From Microvirga sp. TS319 (GTDB lineage Bacteria > Pseudomonadota > Alphaproteobacteria > Rhizobiales > Beijerinckiaceae): a stretch of DNA of 64,000 nucleotides. Position 1 is the stretch's first letter, and every line of letters starts with the position of its first letter. A model generated the notes under the pieces. That model made no database searches and was not told where the DNA came from. It worked only from the letters and a program-made list of their open reading frames with translations. Made by a program: the position numbers and the translations under genes. Below are positions 10,914 through 21,836 of this stretch, one piece after another. Location: NCBI RefSeq assembly GCF_041276405.1, contig NZ_JBGGGT010000002.1:3077001-3141000 (forward strand). The letters are read 5' to 3'.

Positions 10914-10962
10914 CGCTTCGTGCGGAAAAGTGGGCCCGGTTTTCCGCTCCGAACGATGCGCC
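10914..10962. repeat. Family B palindromic repeat at a stop codon
   Basis: CGCTTCGTGCGGAAAAGTGG pairs imperfectly with CCGGTTTTCCGCTCCGAACGATGCG. The element begins at the base after the permease TAG. Related copies follow gph and moaA. Confidence 0.8.
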
Positions 10963-10974
10963 ATCGAAGGGGTG

Positions 10975-11019
10975 GAGCACCGGACCCAAACGTGGAATCC
11001 ACTTTTGGGTCCGGTGCTC
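10975..11019. repeat. GAGCACCGGACCCAAA hairpin repeat
   Basis: GAGCACCGGACCCAAA and TTTGGGTCCGGTGCTC form a perfect 16-base stem around the loop CGTGGAATCCACT. The loop itself contains a GTGG..CCAC inverted repeat. A diverged relative lies at 26750-26801. Confidence 0.85.
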
Positions 11020-11035
11020 TAGGTCTTCTCGGAGT

Positions 11036-11143
11036 CATGGCCGTCCCCTCTGACGCGATGGCCGCACTTGGTGCGGCCATCCACGCCTTCCGAGACGTCG
11101 AGCCATCAAGCCGTGGATGGCCGGGACAAGCCCGGCCATGACG
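11036..11143. repeat. Family C palindromic repeat
   Basis: This is the fullest copy of the GATGGCCGCAC..GTGCGGCCATCC plus GTGGATGGCCGGGAC..CCCGGCCATGAC element. It fills the spacer between the ABC permease gene and the end of gltX. Elements B, GAGCACC and C lie in tandem here. Confidence 0.8.
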
Positions 11144-11151
11144 AAAAGGTC

Positions 11152-12492
11152 TTACGCCGACTGCCCCGCCAGCCGCGCCTTCGCGCGCTCGGGGCCGATC
11201 AGCGGCAGGAGGCTTGCGAGTTCCGGGCCGTGATCGAGCCCCGTGAGCGCGAGGCGAAGCGGCATGAACAGGGCCTTGCCCTTGACGCCCGTTTTCGCCT
11301 TCACGGCCTCGGTCCATGCCTTCCAGGTGGAGGCGTCCCATGGCCCTTCCGGCAGCAGGCCCGACGCCGCATCGATGAAGGCCCTGTCCTCGATGACGGG
11401 CGTCACCGGGCCGCGCACGACCCTGGCCCAAGCCGCCACGTCCCGCACCTTCGTCAGGTTGCCCCGTACGGCGTTCCAGAACGTCTCGCCCAGATCCGCG
11501 TCGAGCACGGCGAGGCGCTCGCGCACGGCGTCATAGGGCATCTCGTGGATGAGGCGCGCGTTGAGATGCTCGAGTTCGCTCTCGTCGAATTTCGCGGGCG
11601 CGCGGGAGATGTGGGAGAAGTCGATGAGCCGGGCGAGTTCACCGAGATCGGCGACCGGGCGCACGGCCTCCGCCGAGCCGACGAGCACGGCGAGCGAGGC
11701 CACCGCCTGGGGCTCGAGCCCCGCATCGCGCAACCCCTGCACGGAGAGATGGCCGAGGCGCTTGGAGAGCCCCTCGCCGCTCGCCGTGATCAGCAGACTG
11801 TGATGCGCGAAGATGGGAATGCCGGCCCCGAGCGCCTCGAAGATCTGGATCTGCACCGCCGTGTTGGTGACGTGGTCCTCGCCGCGGATCACATGCGTGA
11901 TCTTCAGCTCGATGTCGTCGACGACGGACGGGAGCGTATAGAGATAGGTCCCGTCCTCGCGCACCAGCACGGGATCGGAGAGCGAGCTGCAATCCACGCG
12001 GCAATCGCCACGCACGAGATCGGTCCACGCCACGTTCGTATAGTCGAGGCGGAAGCGCCAATGGGGCTTGCGCCCTGCCTCCTCGAGGGCCTTGCGCTCC
12101 TCGTCCGTGAGCTTGAGCGCGGCCCGGTCGTAGATCGGCGGCAGGCCCCGGGCGAGCTGGCGCTTGCGGCGGAACTCCAGTTCCTCCGGCGTCTCGTAGC
12201 AGGGGTAGAGACGGCCGACATCCTTCAGCTGCTCGGCCGCGGCGTCGTAGAGATCGAAACGCTCCGACTGGCGCACGACGATGTCGGGCGCAATGCCCAG
12301 CCACTTCAGATCGGTCTCGATGGAATCCGCGTATTCCTGCTTCGAGCGCGCGAGATCCGTGTCGTCGAAGCGCAGGATGAAGGTGCCCCCCTCACGACGC
12401 GCGAAAAGCGCGTTGAGCAGGGCCACGCGGGTGTTGCCGATATGGATATGCCCGGTCGGGGACGGGGCGAAGCGAACGATGGGCTTGGACAT
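11152..12492 (-). CDS. gltX: Glutamyl-tRNA synthetase
   Basis: This class I synthetase is charged with Glu activation. The 446-residue protein starts [20 protein letters not shown], carrying the HIGH signature (HIGN). It contains RFDDTD and [12 protein letters not shown], and a KMSKS-type loop reduced to GLSKRLG near residues 240-246. Alphaproteobacteria often hold two GltX paralogues, one also charging tRNA-Gln for amidation. This one looks like the shorter type, but the specificity cannot be read from sequence alone. The ATG at 12492 matches the conserved N-terminus, and the 14-codon upstream extension is not conserved. Confidence 0.94.
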   Translation of the reverse strand: MSKPIVRFAPSPTGHIHIGNTRVALLNALFARREGGTFILRFDDTDLARSKQEYADSIETDLKWLGIAPDIVVRQSERFDLYDAAAEQLKDVGRLYPCYETPEELEFRRKRQLARGLPPIYDRAALKLTDEERKALEEAGRKPHWRFRLDYTNVAWTDLVRGDCRVDCSSLSDPVLVREDGTYLYTLPSVVDDIELKITHVIRGEDHVTNTAVQIQIFEALGAGIPIFAHHSLLITASGEGLSKRLGHLSVQGLRDAGLEPQAVASLAVLVGSAEAVRPVADLGELARLIDFSHISRAPAKFDESELEHLNARLIHEMPYDAVRERLAVLDADLGETFWNAVRGNLTKVRDVAAWARVVRGPVTPVIEDRAFIDAASGLLPEGPWDASTWKAWTEAVKAKTGVKGKALFMPLRLALTGLDHGPELASLLPLIGPERAKARLAGQSA

Positions 12493-12685
12493 GGAACCGG
12501 TATGGCGAAGGGCGCGCGGCGGCGCAAGGGGCAACCGGTTCGGACAGAGGGCTCTCCTTCATATCCTCCCTCTCCCCTCATGGCAGCGCTTGTCTCTATG
12601 CCCCTGTCGTCCCGGGGCGAGCGCAACGAGAACCGGGACGTCACGAGAGGCAGCCGTGGCGGGAGGAGGACGGGAAGAGCTCTCC

Positions 12686-14419
12686 TCACACGTCCATCGA
12701 ACCCAGGCGCGGCTTGCCCGTCGCGCGCTCCAGGGCCTCGTCCTTCCGGTGAGCCGCAAGGCCCTGGTCCCGGAAGCGGTTCACGATGGGATAGCGCCGG
12801 TCGCGCCCGAAATTCTTGCGCGTGACCTTCACGCCCGGCGCGGATTGGCGGCGCTTGTACTCGGCGAGGTAGAGCAGGCGCTCGACCTTCTTCACCACCT
12901 CGGCGTCATAGCCCTTGGCGACGACGTCGGAGACGCGAAGCTCCTCCTCCACGAGGCCGCGCAGGATCTCGTCGAGATCCTCGTAGGGCGGCAGGGAATC
13001 CTGATCCTTCTGGTTCTCCCGAAGCTCCGCCGTGGGCGCCTTGGCGAGAATGTTCTGAGGGATCACGGTCCCGTCGGGCCCCAGAGCGCCCTTCGGCTTC
13101 CAGCGGTTGCGCAGGGCCGACAGGCGATAGACCTCCATCTTGTAGAGGTCCTTGATCGGGTTGAAGCCGCCGTTCATGTCGCCGTAGATGGTGGCATAGC
13201 CCACCGACATCTCGGACTTGTTGCCGGTGGTCACCACCATGGCGCCGAACTTGTTCGAGATCGCCATGAGGATGGTGCCGCGCGCGCGGCTCTGGAGGTT
13301 CTCCTCCGTAATGTCGCGCTCCCGGCCGGCGAAAAGGGGCTGGAGCGCAGCCTCGAACCCCTCCACCGGCTCGGCGATGGGCAGGATGTCGTAGCGCACC
13401 CCGAGAGCACGGGCGCAATCCTCCGCATCCTTCAGGGATTCGCCGGAGGTGTAGCGGTAGGGCAGCATCACGCAATGCACGCGCTCGGGTCCAAGGGCAT
13501 CAACCGCCATGGCGGCGCAGATGGCGGAATCGATGCCGCCGGAGAGGCCCAGCACCACGCCGGGGAAGCGGTTCTTCTCCACGTAGTCGCGCAGGCCCAG
13601 GACGCAGGCGGCGTAATCGGCTTGCCCCCCCTCCTCGACCGTGGCCATGGGGGCCTCGCGGCAGACCCACCCCTCCTCGGTCTTCTCCCACAGGGTCAAG
13701 GCGACGGCCTCCTCGAAGGCCGGGAGCTGGCAGGCCAGCGCGCAATCCGCGTTGAGGATGAAAGACGCGCCGTCGAAGATCAGCTCGTCCTGGCCGCCGA
13801 CCTGATTGAGATAGACGAGCGGCAGGCCGCTTTCCGTCACCCGGGCGGCGGCGATGTTGAAGCGCTCCTCCGTCTTGCCCCGGTGATAGGGCGAGCCGTT
13901 CGGCACGAGCAGCAGTTCCGCGCCCGTCTCGGCCAGGCATTCGACCACGTCGCCGGCCCAGATGTCCTCGCAGATCGGAATGCCGATGCGCACGCCGCGG
14001 AAATTCACGGGCCCCGGCAGGGGCCCGGGATCGAAATGCCGCTTCTCGTCGAAGACGTCGTAATTCGGCAGGTCCACCTTGTAGCGGACCGCGATCGCGC
14101 CCCGGTCGAGGAGCGCGTAGGCGTTGTAGAGTTCGTCGCCCTCGCGCCATGGCAGGCCGATAAGCAGGCCCGGTCCGCCATCCGCCGTCTCGCGGGCCAG
14201 GCGCTCGAGGGCGGCGCGGCACGCGTCCTGGAAGGCGGGTTTGAGCACGAGGTCCTCGGCCGGGTAGCCCGCGAGGAACTGCTCGGCGAACATCACGAGG
14301 TCGGCGCCCATGCGGGCCGCCTCCGCACGGGCGCGGCGGGCCTTCTCCTCGTTCCCGGCTACGTCGCCGACGATGGGATTGAGCTGCGCGAGAGCAATTT
14401 TGAGCGTGTTCTGAGCCAT
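12686..14419 (-). CDS. nadE: Glutamine-dependent NAD+ synthetase
   Basis: This two-domain enzyme amidates nicotinate adenine dinucleotide using glutamine. Residues 1-250 form the nitrilase-type glutaminase, with catalytic Glu in MFAEQFLAGYP, Lys in YKVDLPNYDVFDEKRHF and Cys in IPICEDIW. The synthetase domain follows with the P-loop LGLSGGIDSA (about 291-300). It also has TTGNKSEMSVGYATIYGDMNGGFNPIKDLYK as widely spaced conserved blocks. The length of 577 residues is normal. It is divergent from the microprotein gene at 14600. Confidence 0.96.
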   Translation of the reverse strand: MAQNTLKIALAQLNPIVGDVAGNEEKARRARAEAARMGADLVMFAEQFLAGYPAEDLVLKPAFQDACRAALERLARETADGGPGLLIGLPWREGDELYNAYALLDRGAIAVRYKVDLPNYDVFDEKRHFDPGPLPGPVNFRGVRIGIPICEDIWAGDVVECLAETGAELLLVPNGSPYHRGKTEERFNIAAARVTESGLPLVYLNQVGGQDELIFDGASFILNADCALACQLPAFEEAVALTLWEKTEEGWVCREAPMATVEEGGQADYAACVLGLRDYVEKNRFPGVVLGLSGGIDSAICAAMAVDALGPERVHCVMLPYRYTSGESLKDAEDCARALGVRYDILPIAEPVEGFEAALQPLFAGRERDITEENLQSRARGTILMAISNKFGAMVVTTGNKSEMSVGYATIYGDMNGGFNPIKDLYKMEVYRLSALRNRWKPKGALGPDGTVIPQNILAKAPTAELRENQKDQDSLPPYEDLDEILRGLVEEELRVSDVVAKGYDAEVVKKVERLLYLAEYKRRQSAPGVKVTRKNFGRDRRYPIVNRFRDQGLAAHRKDEALERATGKPRLGSMDV

Positions 14420-14599
14420 GGCTCTGAGAAGTAGCGCGCCGCCGGGCGCACAGCAATGCGAAGCGGGAACGATCCCCTCCGCGAATGCGCCTCGGGCCCG
14501 CTCCCCCGCCCGTCATGACGCCAAACGACGGGCCGCGGCCTTCGGAACCCAATACAGTCCAGGTCGTTGTCCTCACACGAATTACGCAATGGAGGCAAC

Positions 14600-14683
14600 A
14601 TGTTTAAGGGTGGTTTGCTTTGGCTGATCGGCATTCCTCTTCCGATCATCCTGATCCTCTACTTCATGGGCTGGCTGAGCTAG
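14600..14683 (+). CDS. 27-residue membrane microprotein
   Basis: A very short gene begins with ATG at 14600 and ends with TAG at 14681-14683. An excellent ribosome site, GGAGG, lies six to nine bases before the ATG. The product is MFKGGLLWLIG, then IPLPIILILYFMGWLS. It is one membrane helix with a charged N-terminus and an IPxPI kink. I recall near-identical 27-29 residue proteins of the KG.LLWLIGIPIPIILLLYF pattern in other Hyphomicrobiales, which argues it is real, but I could not check. A strong bidirectional terminator lies 34 bases downstream. The function is unknown. Confidence 0.78.
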   Translation: MFKGGLLWLIGIPLPIILILYFMGWLS

Positions 14684-14717
14684 GTTCGTTTGTCGCGTAT
14701 CACTCACCCATGACAGT

Positions 14718-14745
14718 AAAAGGGGCGCCCATGGCGCCCCTTTTC
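14718..14745. terminator. Bidirectional intrinsic terminator
   Basis: AAAAGGGGCGCC-CATG-GGCGCCCCTTTT is a near-perfect palindrome with A and T runs on both sides. It lies between the microprotein gene and the 3' end of the convergent DAHP synthase gene, and serves both. Confidence 0.9.
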
Positions 14746-14752
14746 TTCATTC

Positions 14753-16138
14753 TCATTCGGCTGCCAGGGCGGCGGGCCGTTCCCGCGCCTGACGCTCGCG
14801 CTTGATCAGCTCGGAGGTCAGGAACGCGATTTCCAGCGCCTGCTCCGCGTTGAGGCGCGGATCGCAATAGGTGTGGTAGCGGTCGGAGAGATCCGCATCG
14901 GTGAGCGCACGGGCGCCGCCGGTGCATTCCGTCACGTTCTTGCCGGTCATCTCCAGGTGAATGCCGCCCGCGTGCGTCCCTTCCGCCTGATGGATGGCGA
15001 AGAAGTCCCTCACCTCGCCCATGACGCGCTCGAAGGGCCGAGTCTTGTAGCCGGAGGCGGCCTTGATCGTGTTGCCGTGCATCGGATCGCAGGACCACAC
15101 CACCGTGCGGCCTTCCTTCTGCACCGCGCGGATCAGGCGCGGCAGATGCTCGGCCACCTTGTCGGAGCCGAAACGGCAGATCAGGGTGAGCCGTCCGGCC
15201 TCGTCCTCGGGGTTCAGGGCTTCGATGAGCCTGAGGAGCGAATCCGCCGTGAGCGTCGGGCCGCATTTGAGGCCGATCGGGTTCTTGATGCCGCGCATGT
15301 ATTCCACATGGGCGTGGTCCACCTGACGGGTGCGGTCTCCGATCCAGACCATGTGGCCGGAGGTGGCGTACCAGTCGCCGGTCGTGGAATCCACGCGGCT
15401 CAGGGCCTCCTCATAGCCGAGCAGGAGAGCTTCGTGGCTGGTGTAGAAATCCGTCGAGCGCATCTCGGGATGCGTCTCGGGATCGATGCCGATGGCCCGC
15501 ATGAAGTTGAGACTCTCGGTAATCCGCTCGGCCAGCTCGCTGTAGCGCGAGGATTGCGGCGAATCCTTCACGAAGCCGAGCATCCAGCGATGCGCGTTCT
15601 CGAGATTGGCGTAGCCGCCGGTCGCGAAGGCGCGGATCAGGTTGAGCGTCGCGGCCGACTGGCGGTAGGCCTCGAGCTGGCGGCGCGGATCGGGCGTGCG
15701 GGCCTCGGGCGTGAAGGCGATGTCGCTGATGATGTCGCCCCGGTAGCTCGGCAGCTCGACGCCGTCGATGGTCTCGGTCGCGGAAGAGCGCGGCTTGGCG
15801 AACTGGCCGGCCACGCGGCCGATCTTCACTACGGGCGAGCCGCCCGCATAGGTCAGAACCACCGCCATCTGAAGGAACAGGCGGAAAAAATCGCGGATGT
15901 TGTCGGCGGAATGCTCGGCGAAGCTCTCGGCGCAGTCGCCGCCCTGAAGCAGGAAAGCCTCTCCCTTGGCGACCTTCGCCAGCTCGCGTTTCAGCTTCCG
16001 GGCCTCGCCCGCAAAAACGAGCGGGGGAAAGCCTGCGAGCTGCTGCTCTACGCTTTCAAGCGCCTCCGGGTCCGGAAAGGCCGGAACCTGCTGGATTGGC
16101 TTGTTTCTCCAGCTGTTGGGCGTCCACCGCTCAGTCAT
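14753..16138 (-). CDS. aroG: 3-deoxy-7-phosphoheptulonate synthase, class II (DAHP synthase)
   Basis: This is the first enzyme of the shikimate pathway, joining phosphoenolpyruvate and erythrose 4-phosphate. The 461-residue protein is of the plant/class II type. It has [19 protein letters not shown] at the N-terminus, QGGDCAESF with the metal-binding Cys near residue 66, and [14 protein letters not shown]. Further blocks are [36 protein letters not shown] and the [10 protein letters not shown] segment. GGGAG seven bases before ATG 16138 supports the start. It is a single gene ending at a shared terminator. Confidence 0.95.
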   Translation of the reverse strand: MTERWTPNSWRNKPIQQVPAFPDPEALESVEQQLAGFPPLVFAGEARKLKRELAKVAKGEAFLLQGGDCAESFAEHSADNIRDFFRLFLQMAVVLTYAGGSPVVKIGRVAGQFAKPRSSATETIDGVELPSYRGDIISDIAFTPEARTPDPRRQLEAYRQSAATLNLIRAFATGGYANLENAHRWMLGFVKDSPQSSRYSELAERITESLNFMRAIGIDPETHPEMRSTDFYTSHEALLLGYEEALSRVDSTTGDWYATSGHMVWIGDRTRQVDHAHVEYMRGIKNPIGLKCGPTLTADSLLRLIEALNPEDEAGRLTLICRFGSDKVAEHLPRLIRAVQKEGRTVVWSCDPMHGNTIKAASGYKTRPFERVMGEVRDFFAIHQAEGTHAGGIHLEMTGKNVTECTGGARALTDADLSDRYHTYCDPRLNAEQALEIAFLTSELIKRERQARERPAALAAE

Positions 16139-16394
16139 GACACTTGGCTCCCGTGTCGTTTGTATCCTCTCGTGGCCGCAACAAGCGGCACGAAAGGGCA
16201 CCTATACACGACACAAACAAAAAGGCGAGTGCCGAAAGGACGCGTTCCGGTCCGAGAAAATCAACCGGGATGAGAGAGGAGCCGTCATGCCTTCAAGAGA
16301 ATGGGCTCTCTTCTCTATGGCCGATCCCGCCCGTTGACCAACACGGCGGCTGCGCGCAGAAGCGCACGGAAACGGGCGGGCGCGACCGGTTCAC

Positions 16395-16962
16395 AACCTC
16401 CTCAAGAGGCTCGCGAAGCTGCGGAGATTTCCGTCGATCGGCTACCGCGACGGGCTCCCCCTCATTCTCGACCCGCGTAACTGGATCGACAACCGGCTTC
16501 TTGCGCCTCGCCCTGACCACGACCGTCAGGAGCCTGTCGGTTTTCACCGAGCAGGAGACCATCTACAGCATCGGACGTGAAGTCGACCTCACGCCCGATG
16601 CTTTAAGTCTATGTTTTGAGCATCTTTTCACGCAAAACCGGTTCCCACTTTTGCGTCCGATGCTCTCCTTGCTTGAGCATCTTTCCACGCAAAACCGGTT
16701 CCCACTTTTGCGTCCGATGCTCTAGATGCGCCGCCTGGACGGCGTCCTCTCCCTCGACGGCGAGACGATCTTCGTCAAGATCGACGTGGAGGGCATGGCC
16801 GAGGCGGTCCTGCGCGGGATGCCCCGCCTCCTGGACCGGGCCACGGGCCTGCTCCAGGCCGAGATCTCCGAAGCGGAGCAAGGCGCGGTCGCGCTCCTCG
16901 AAGACCATGGCTGGCGCTTCGTCAAGCGGATCGAGGGCGATCGGTATTCCGCCAAGGAGTAA
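16395..16962 (+). pseudogene. Broken FkbM family methyltransferase gene
   Basis: Two pieces resemble the two ends of an FkbM-type S-adenosylmethionine methyltransferase. The 5' piece (16395-16511) reads NLLKRLAKL then GYRDGLPLILDPRNWIDNRLLAP. The 3' piece (16726-16962) reads GETIFVKIDVEGMAEAVLRG followed by LLQAEISE and a GD.Y ending. The pieces are in different frames. The central SAM-binding part is missing, and an A-B-B run of palindromic repeats (16567-16722) occupies the gap. The 3' piece has its own ATG directly after the repeat but no ribosome site. I take this as a remnant. Confidence 0.68.
16567..16722. repeat. Composite family A repeat, A-B-B architecture
   Basis: Hairpin A (16567-16602) has arms AGCATCGGACGTGA and TCACGCCCGATGCT. 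A 15-base linker (16603-16617) leads to hairpin B (16618-16665), with outer arms GAGCATC and GATGCTC around inner arms CGCAAAA/TTTTGCG and the AACCGGTT core. A second B copy follows at 16675-16722. The same A-linker-B order is found at 28899-28998 and, inverted, at 51825-51977. Confidence 0.9.
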
Positions 16963-16996
16963 CGGGAAGGCTTGGCGAGGCTCCCCGCTTCAGGCC

Positions 16997-18382
16997 TCAC
17001 CCGACATCCACCGGCTTCTTGACCACGACGGGCGTCCGCATGGTCACCAGTTCCTCCGAGGCCGTGGGATGAACCGCGACGGTCCGGTCGAAATCGGCCT
17101 TGGTGGCTCCCATGGTGACGGCGATGCCCGCGAGCTGGATCATCTCGCCCGCATCGTGCCCCATGATGTGGACGCCGACGACCTTGTCGGTGGCCTTGTC
17201 GACGATGAGCTTCATGAGCACCCGGTCCGCCCCTCCCGAAAGAGTAGCCTTCATGGGCCGGAAGGCGGTCTTGTAGACGTCGATATCCCCGTAAACTTCC
17301 CGCGCGGCATGCTCGCCGCAGCCGATCACGCCGATTTCCGGGGTCGAGAACACCGCAGTGGGGATCAGGTCGTGATCGACGATGGTGGGTCTGTTGCCGA
17401 ACACCGTGTCGGCGAAGGCGTGGCCCTCGCGGATCGCGATGGGCGTGAGGTTCGCCCGGTTGGTCACGTCGCCGACCGCGTAGATCGACGGGATCAGGGT
17501 CCGGGAATAGGCGTCGACCGGGATCGCCCCCACCTCGTCGACGGTGATCCCGGCCTTCTCCAGGCCGAGCCCCTTCGTGTTCGGGCGCCGCCCGGTCGCG
17601 ACGAGCACCTGGTCGACGGTGACGACCGAGCCGTCGGAGAGGGTCACGGCGATGCCGTCCGCCGTCCTGTCCAGGCGCGTCAGCGTCCTCTCGAGTGCCA
17701 GGTCGATCCCGCGCCGGGCATAGGCCTCGCCCAGCGCATCGCGCACGTCCTCGTCGAAGCCGCGCAGGAGCTTGTCGCCCCGATGGACCAGGGTCACATG
17801 GCTGCCGAGTCCCGCGAAGACCCCTGCGAATTCCACCGCGATATAGCCGGCGCCGACGATCATGATGCGCTTGGGCTGGGTTTCCAGGTGGAAGACTTCG
17901 TTCGAGGTGATGCCGAGTTCGCCGCCCGGAATGGGAGGATCCATGGTGGGATGGGCCCCGACCGCCACCAGGATGAAGCGGGCGCGGATGCGGGCTCCGG
18001 TCGCAAGGACGTGAACCGTATGGGCATCCTCGATCACGGCGCGGCTGTTGACGATCTCGACCCCGGCCTTCTCCAGGTTGGTCCGGTAGATCCCCTCCAG
18101 CCGGTCGATCTCCTTGTCCTTGTTGCGGATGAGCGTCGCCCAGTCGAAGCTCGGCTCCCCGACGGTCCAGCCGAAGCCCGCCGCGTCGTGGAAATCGTCG
18201 GCGAAGCGGCTGGCATAGACCATGAGCTTCTTCGGCACGCAGCCCCGGATGACGCAGGTGCCGCCGACCCGGTATTCCTCCGCGACCATCACCTTGGCGC
18301 CGTAGCCCGCCGCGATGCGGGCGGCGCGGACCCCGCCGGAGCCCGCTCCGATGACAAAGAGATCGACATCGAACTGGGGCAT
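16997..18382 (-). CDS. gor: Glutathione-disulfide reductase
   Basis: This NADPH- and FAD-dependent flavoprotein keeps glutathione reduced in the cytoplasm. The 461-residue protein has the FAD motif GAGSGGVRAARIAA (12-25) and the redox-active pair C43/C48 in GGTCVIRGCVPKKL. The NADPH Rossmann segment is IVGAGYIAVEFAG. The dimer interface shows HPTASEE with the catalytic His-Glu. GGAG precedes the ATG at 18382. In many Hyphomicrobiales gor follows rpiA and a DUF2059 gene. Here the tct operon sits between them. Confidence 0.94.
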   Translation of the reverse strand: MPQFDVDLFVIGAGSGGVRAARIAAGYGAKVMVAEEYRVGGTCVIRGCVPKKLMVYASRFADDFHDAAGFGWTVGEPSFDWATLIRNKDKEIDRLEGIYRTNLEKAGVEIVNSRAVIEDAHTVHVLATGARIRARFILVAVGAHPTMDPPIPGGELGITSNEVFHLETQPKRIMIVGAGYIAVEFAGVFAGLGSHVTLVHRGDKLLRGFDEDVRDALGEAYARRGIDLALERTLTRLDRTADGIAVTLSDGSVVTVDQVLVATGRRPNTKGLGLEKAGITVDEVGAIPVDAYSRTLIPSIYAVGDVTNRANLTPIAIREGHAFADTVFGNRPTIVDHDLIPTAVFSTPEIGVIGCGEHAAREVYGDIDVYKTAFRPMKATLSGGADRVLMKLIVDKATDKVVGVHIMGHDAGEMIQLAGIAVTMGATKADFDRTVAVHPTASEELVTMRTPVVVKKPVDVG

Positions 18383-18624
18383 GGGTTGGTCTCCGTTGGG
18401 AATCGGCTGTGCGCTGCCCCTCATATAATGGCTGCTCCGCCGATGCCGCCAGTGCTCGCGCCAAGCTTGCAGGACATGGCCCGCATGCAAGGAGCCCCAT
18501 GGCCGTCCCTTAAGCCAAGGTTCAACATCGATCGGGAACTCGGATGCTTGCCCGAGGGGCAATCCGGCTTTACGGTCTGCGCCACACGTTCTGACGTGAC
18601 GTTTAGTCCCTTGGAGGAAACAGA
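18383..18624. promoter_or_regulatory. Divergent promoter region gor / tctC
   Basis: These 242 bases separate the divergent gor and tctC genes and must hold both promoters. A small hairpin TTGCCCGAGGGGCAA lies near 18548-18562. I could not fix a convincing -35/-10 pair. No gene is visible. Confidence 0.35.
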
Positions 18625-19596
18625 ATGAGGCAACTCGGAAAGAGCTTCTGGCGCGGCGCCCTCGCGGCGGTGGCGGTTGCAGGCTTCGTAACATCGGCGG
18701 CAGCCCAGATGGAGCTGAAGATCATGGCTCCGGCGGCGCCGGGCGGCGGCTGGGACCAGACCGCCCGCTCCATGCAGCAGGCTCTGATGCAGGCCGGCAT
18801 CGCCAAGGGCGTGCAGGTCACCAACGTTCCCGGCGCGGGCGGCTCCATCGGCATTGCCCAGCTCGTGAACAACTCGAAGGGCGACGGCAACCAGCTCATG
18901 GTCATGGGCTACGTGATGGTGGGCGCCCTCCTGACCAACAAGTCCCCCGTCACGCTCGACCAGACGACCCCCATCGCCCGCCTGACGGCGGAATACGAGG
19001 CGATCGTGGTCCCGGCCGATTCCCCGATCAAGTCCGTGAAGGACCTGGCCACTGCCATCAAGGCCGATCCGGCGAAGGTGACGTGGGCAGGCGGCTCGGC
19101 CGGCGGCGTCGATCACATCGCGGCGGCGCTCTTCGCCAAGGCGGCCGGCGCCGACCCGACCAAGATCAACTACATCCCGTTCTCGGGCGGTGGCGAGGCC
19201 CTCGCGGCGATCCTCGGCGGCAAGGTGACGGCCGGCATCTCCGGCTACGGCGAGTTCGAAAGCCAGATCAAGGCCGGCAAGCTGCGCCTCCTCGGCCTGA
19301 GCTCCCCGGCCGACAAGGCCACGGCCGAGCAGCCTTCGATCAAGGCCGAGGGCGTGGACCTCGAGATCGCCAACTGGCGCGCCGTCGTGGCCCCTCCCGG
19401 CATCTCCGCCGACCAGAAGAAGGCCCTGACGGAGGCCATGGACAAGATGGCGAAGTCCAAGGAATGGCAGGAGATCCTGAAGGCCAAGGGCTGGGATGAT
19501 GCCTACCTGTCCGGCGACGCTTTCGCCAAGCTCCTGGGCGAGGAAGTGATCCGCACGAAGGAAGTCCTCACCGCGGTGGGGCTGGTGAAGTCGTAA
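18625..19596 (+). CDS. tctC: Tripartite tricarboxylate transporter, periplasmic binding protein
   Basis: The 323-residue exported receptor has a signal peptide cleaved near TSAAAQ. It is followed by the TctC/Bug-family pattern: [16 protein letters not shown], the [16 protein letters not shown] ligand loop and [18 protein letters not shown] in the second lobe. GGAGG lies seven bases before the ATG at 18625. It captures carboxylates for the TctBA membrane complex encoded directly downstream. The exact ligand is unknown. An internal hairpin follows the gene. Confidence 0.93.
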   Translation: MRQLGKSFWRGALAAVAVAGFVTSAAAQMELKIMAPAAPGGGWDQTARSMQQALMQAGIAKGVQVTNVPGAGGSIGIAQLVNNSKGDGNQLMVMGYVMVGALLTNKSPVTLDQTTPIARLTAEYEAIVVPADSPIKSVKDLATAIKADPAKVTWAGGSAGGVDHIAAALFAKAAGADPTKINYIPFSGGGEALAAILGGKVTAGISGYGEFESQIKAGKLRLLGLSSPADKATAEQPSIKAEGVDLEIANWRAVVAPPGISADQKKALTEAMDKMAKSKEWQEILKAKGWDDAYLSGDAFAKLLGEEVIRTKEVLTAVGLVKS

Positions 19597-19618
19597 ATTT
19601 CGCGTTAATGCCCTTCGA

Positions 19619-19648
19619 AGCGCCGCGTTCACAGAGCGCGGCGCTTTT
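19619..19648 (+). terminator. Hairpin with T run between tctC and tctB
   Basis: AGCGCCGCG and CGCGGCGCT form a nine-base GC stem around TTCACAGAG, followed by TTTT. In the middle of the operon it may act as a partial terminator, or an mRNA stabiliser that raises binding-protein levels over membrane subunits. That role is inferred. Confidence 0.75.
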
Positions 19649-19666
19649 GCTTTCAGGATATTTCTC

Positions 19667-20137
19667 ATGTCATCTCAGCATCGGCGTATCGACGCAGCGG
19701 GCTTCGTCATCGCCCTCCTCCTCCTTGCCCTGGCGGGCCTGGTCTGGTGGGACATGACCAAGCTGCAGCTTCTCTCCCCCTATGACGTCGGCCCCAAGGC
19801 CATGCCCGTCATCGTGTCCATCGGCCTCGCCCTTCTCGCCGTCGGCAACGGGATCGGAGCCCTTCGCGGCGACCTGCCCGACCGTGAAAGCCTCGATTGG
19901 AAGCCGATCATCCTGATCGTCGGTGGCCTCGCCGTCCTGATTACCCTCATTGCCATCGGCGGCGGCTTCATGATCGGCACGGCCATCCTGTTCGCCACGA
20001 CCTCCGCGGCCTTCGGACGCCGCGCCTTCTTCGTGGACCTCCTGATCGGAGCCGTGATCGCGCTCGTCGTCTATCTGCTCTTCGCAAAGCTCCTGACCCT
20101 GTCCCTGCCGGCAGGGCCGCTCGAGCACCTTCTCTGA
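19667..20137 (+). CDS. tctB: Tripartite tricarboxylate transporter, small membrane subunit
   Basis: The 156-residue inner-membrane protein has four hydrophobic spans (about 11-28, 48-65, 80-100, 124-145). It carries the TctB signature [24 protein letters not shown] after the first span. It assembles with the large TctA subunit encoded ten bases downstream and the TctC receptor encoded upstream. Length and topology are typical for the family. Confidence 0.9.
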   Translation: MSSQHRRIDAAGFVIALLLLALAGLVWWDMTKLQLLSPYDVGPKAMPVIVSIGLALLAVGNGIGALRGDLPDRESLDWKPIILIVGGLAVLITLIAIGGGFMIGTAILFATTSAAFGRRAFFVDLLIGAVIALVVYLLFAKLLTLSLPAGPLEHLL

Positions 20138-20147
20138 GGCACCCCCA

Positions 20148-21647
<1,500 letters not shown>

Positions 21648-21649
21648 GA

Positions 21650-21721
21650 GCACTTCGTCGGCGAGGCGGCTCCGCTTCGCCGACGAAAAAACGGACCCGG
21701 TTTTCGCAAGAACGATGCGTT
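21650..21721. repeat. Family B-like repeat after tctA
   Basis: GAGCACTTCGTCGGCGA..GGCTCCGC..TCGCCGACGAA is a strong inverted repeat. It leads into ACGGACCCGGTTTTCGCAAGAACGATGCGTT, which is the right half of family B. It starts one base after the tctA stop. Confidence 0.7.
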
Positions 21722-21766
21722 CTTTCCAGGAAGGGAGCATCGGCACTCACGACGAGGCAAGCAACG

Positions 21767-21794
21767 AAAAAGGCCCGGGAAACCGGGCCTTTTT
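21767..21794. terminator. Bidirectional intrinsic terminator
   Basis: AAAAAGGCCCGG-GAAA-CCGGGCCTTTTT is a perfect 12-base stem with a GAAA tetraloop. It is placed between the convergent tctA and DUF2059 genes. Confidence 0.92.
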
Positions 21795-21836
21795 CAGTTC
21801 TACAGGGTTTTGCGCGTCCGCCGGGCGGACCCGAGT

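Noticed and set aside
16567..16722. CRISPR array
   Set aside because: The repeats are palindromic, only two or three in a row, with no regular unique spacers and no cas genes.
16144..16725. 193-codon open frame spanning the FkbM remnant and repeats
   Set aside because: It reads through both repeat copies (giving the same residues twice), lies in the wrong frame for the FkbM pieces, and has no family resemblance.
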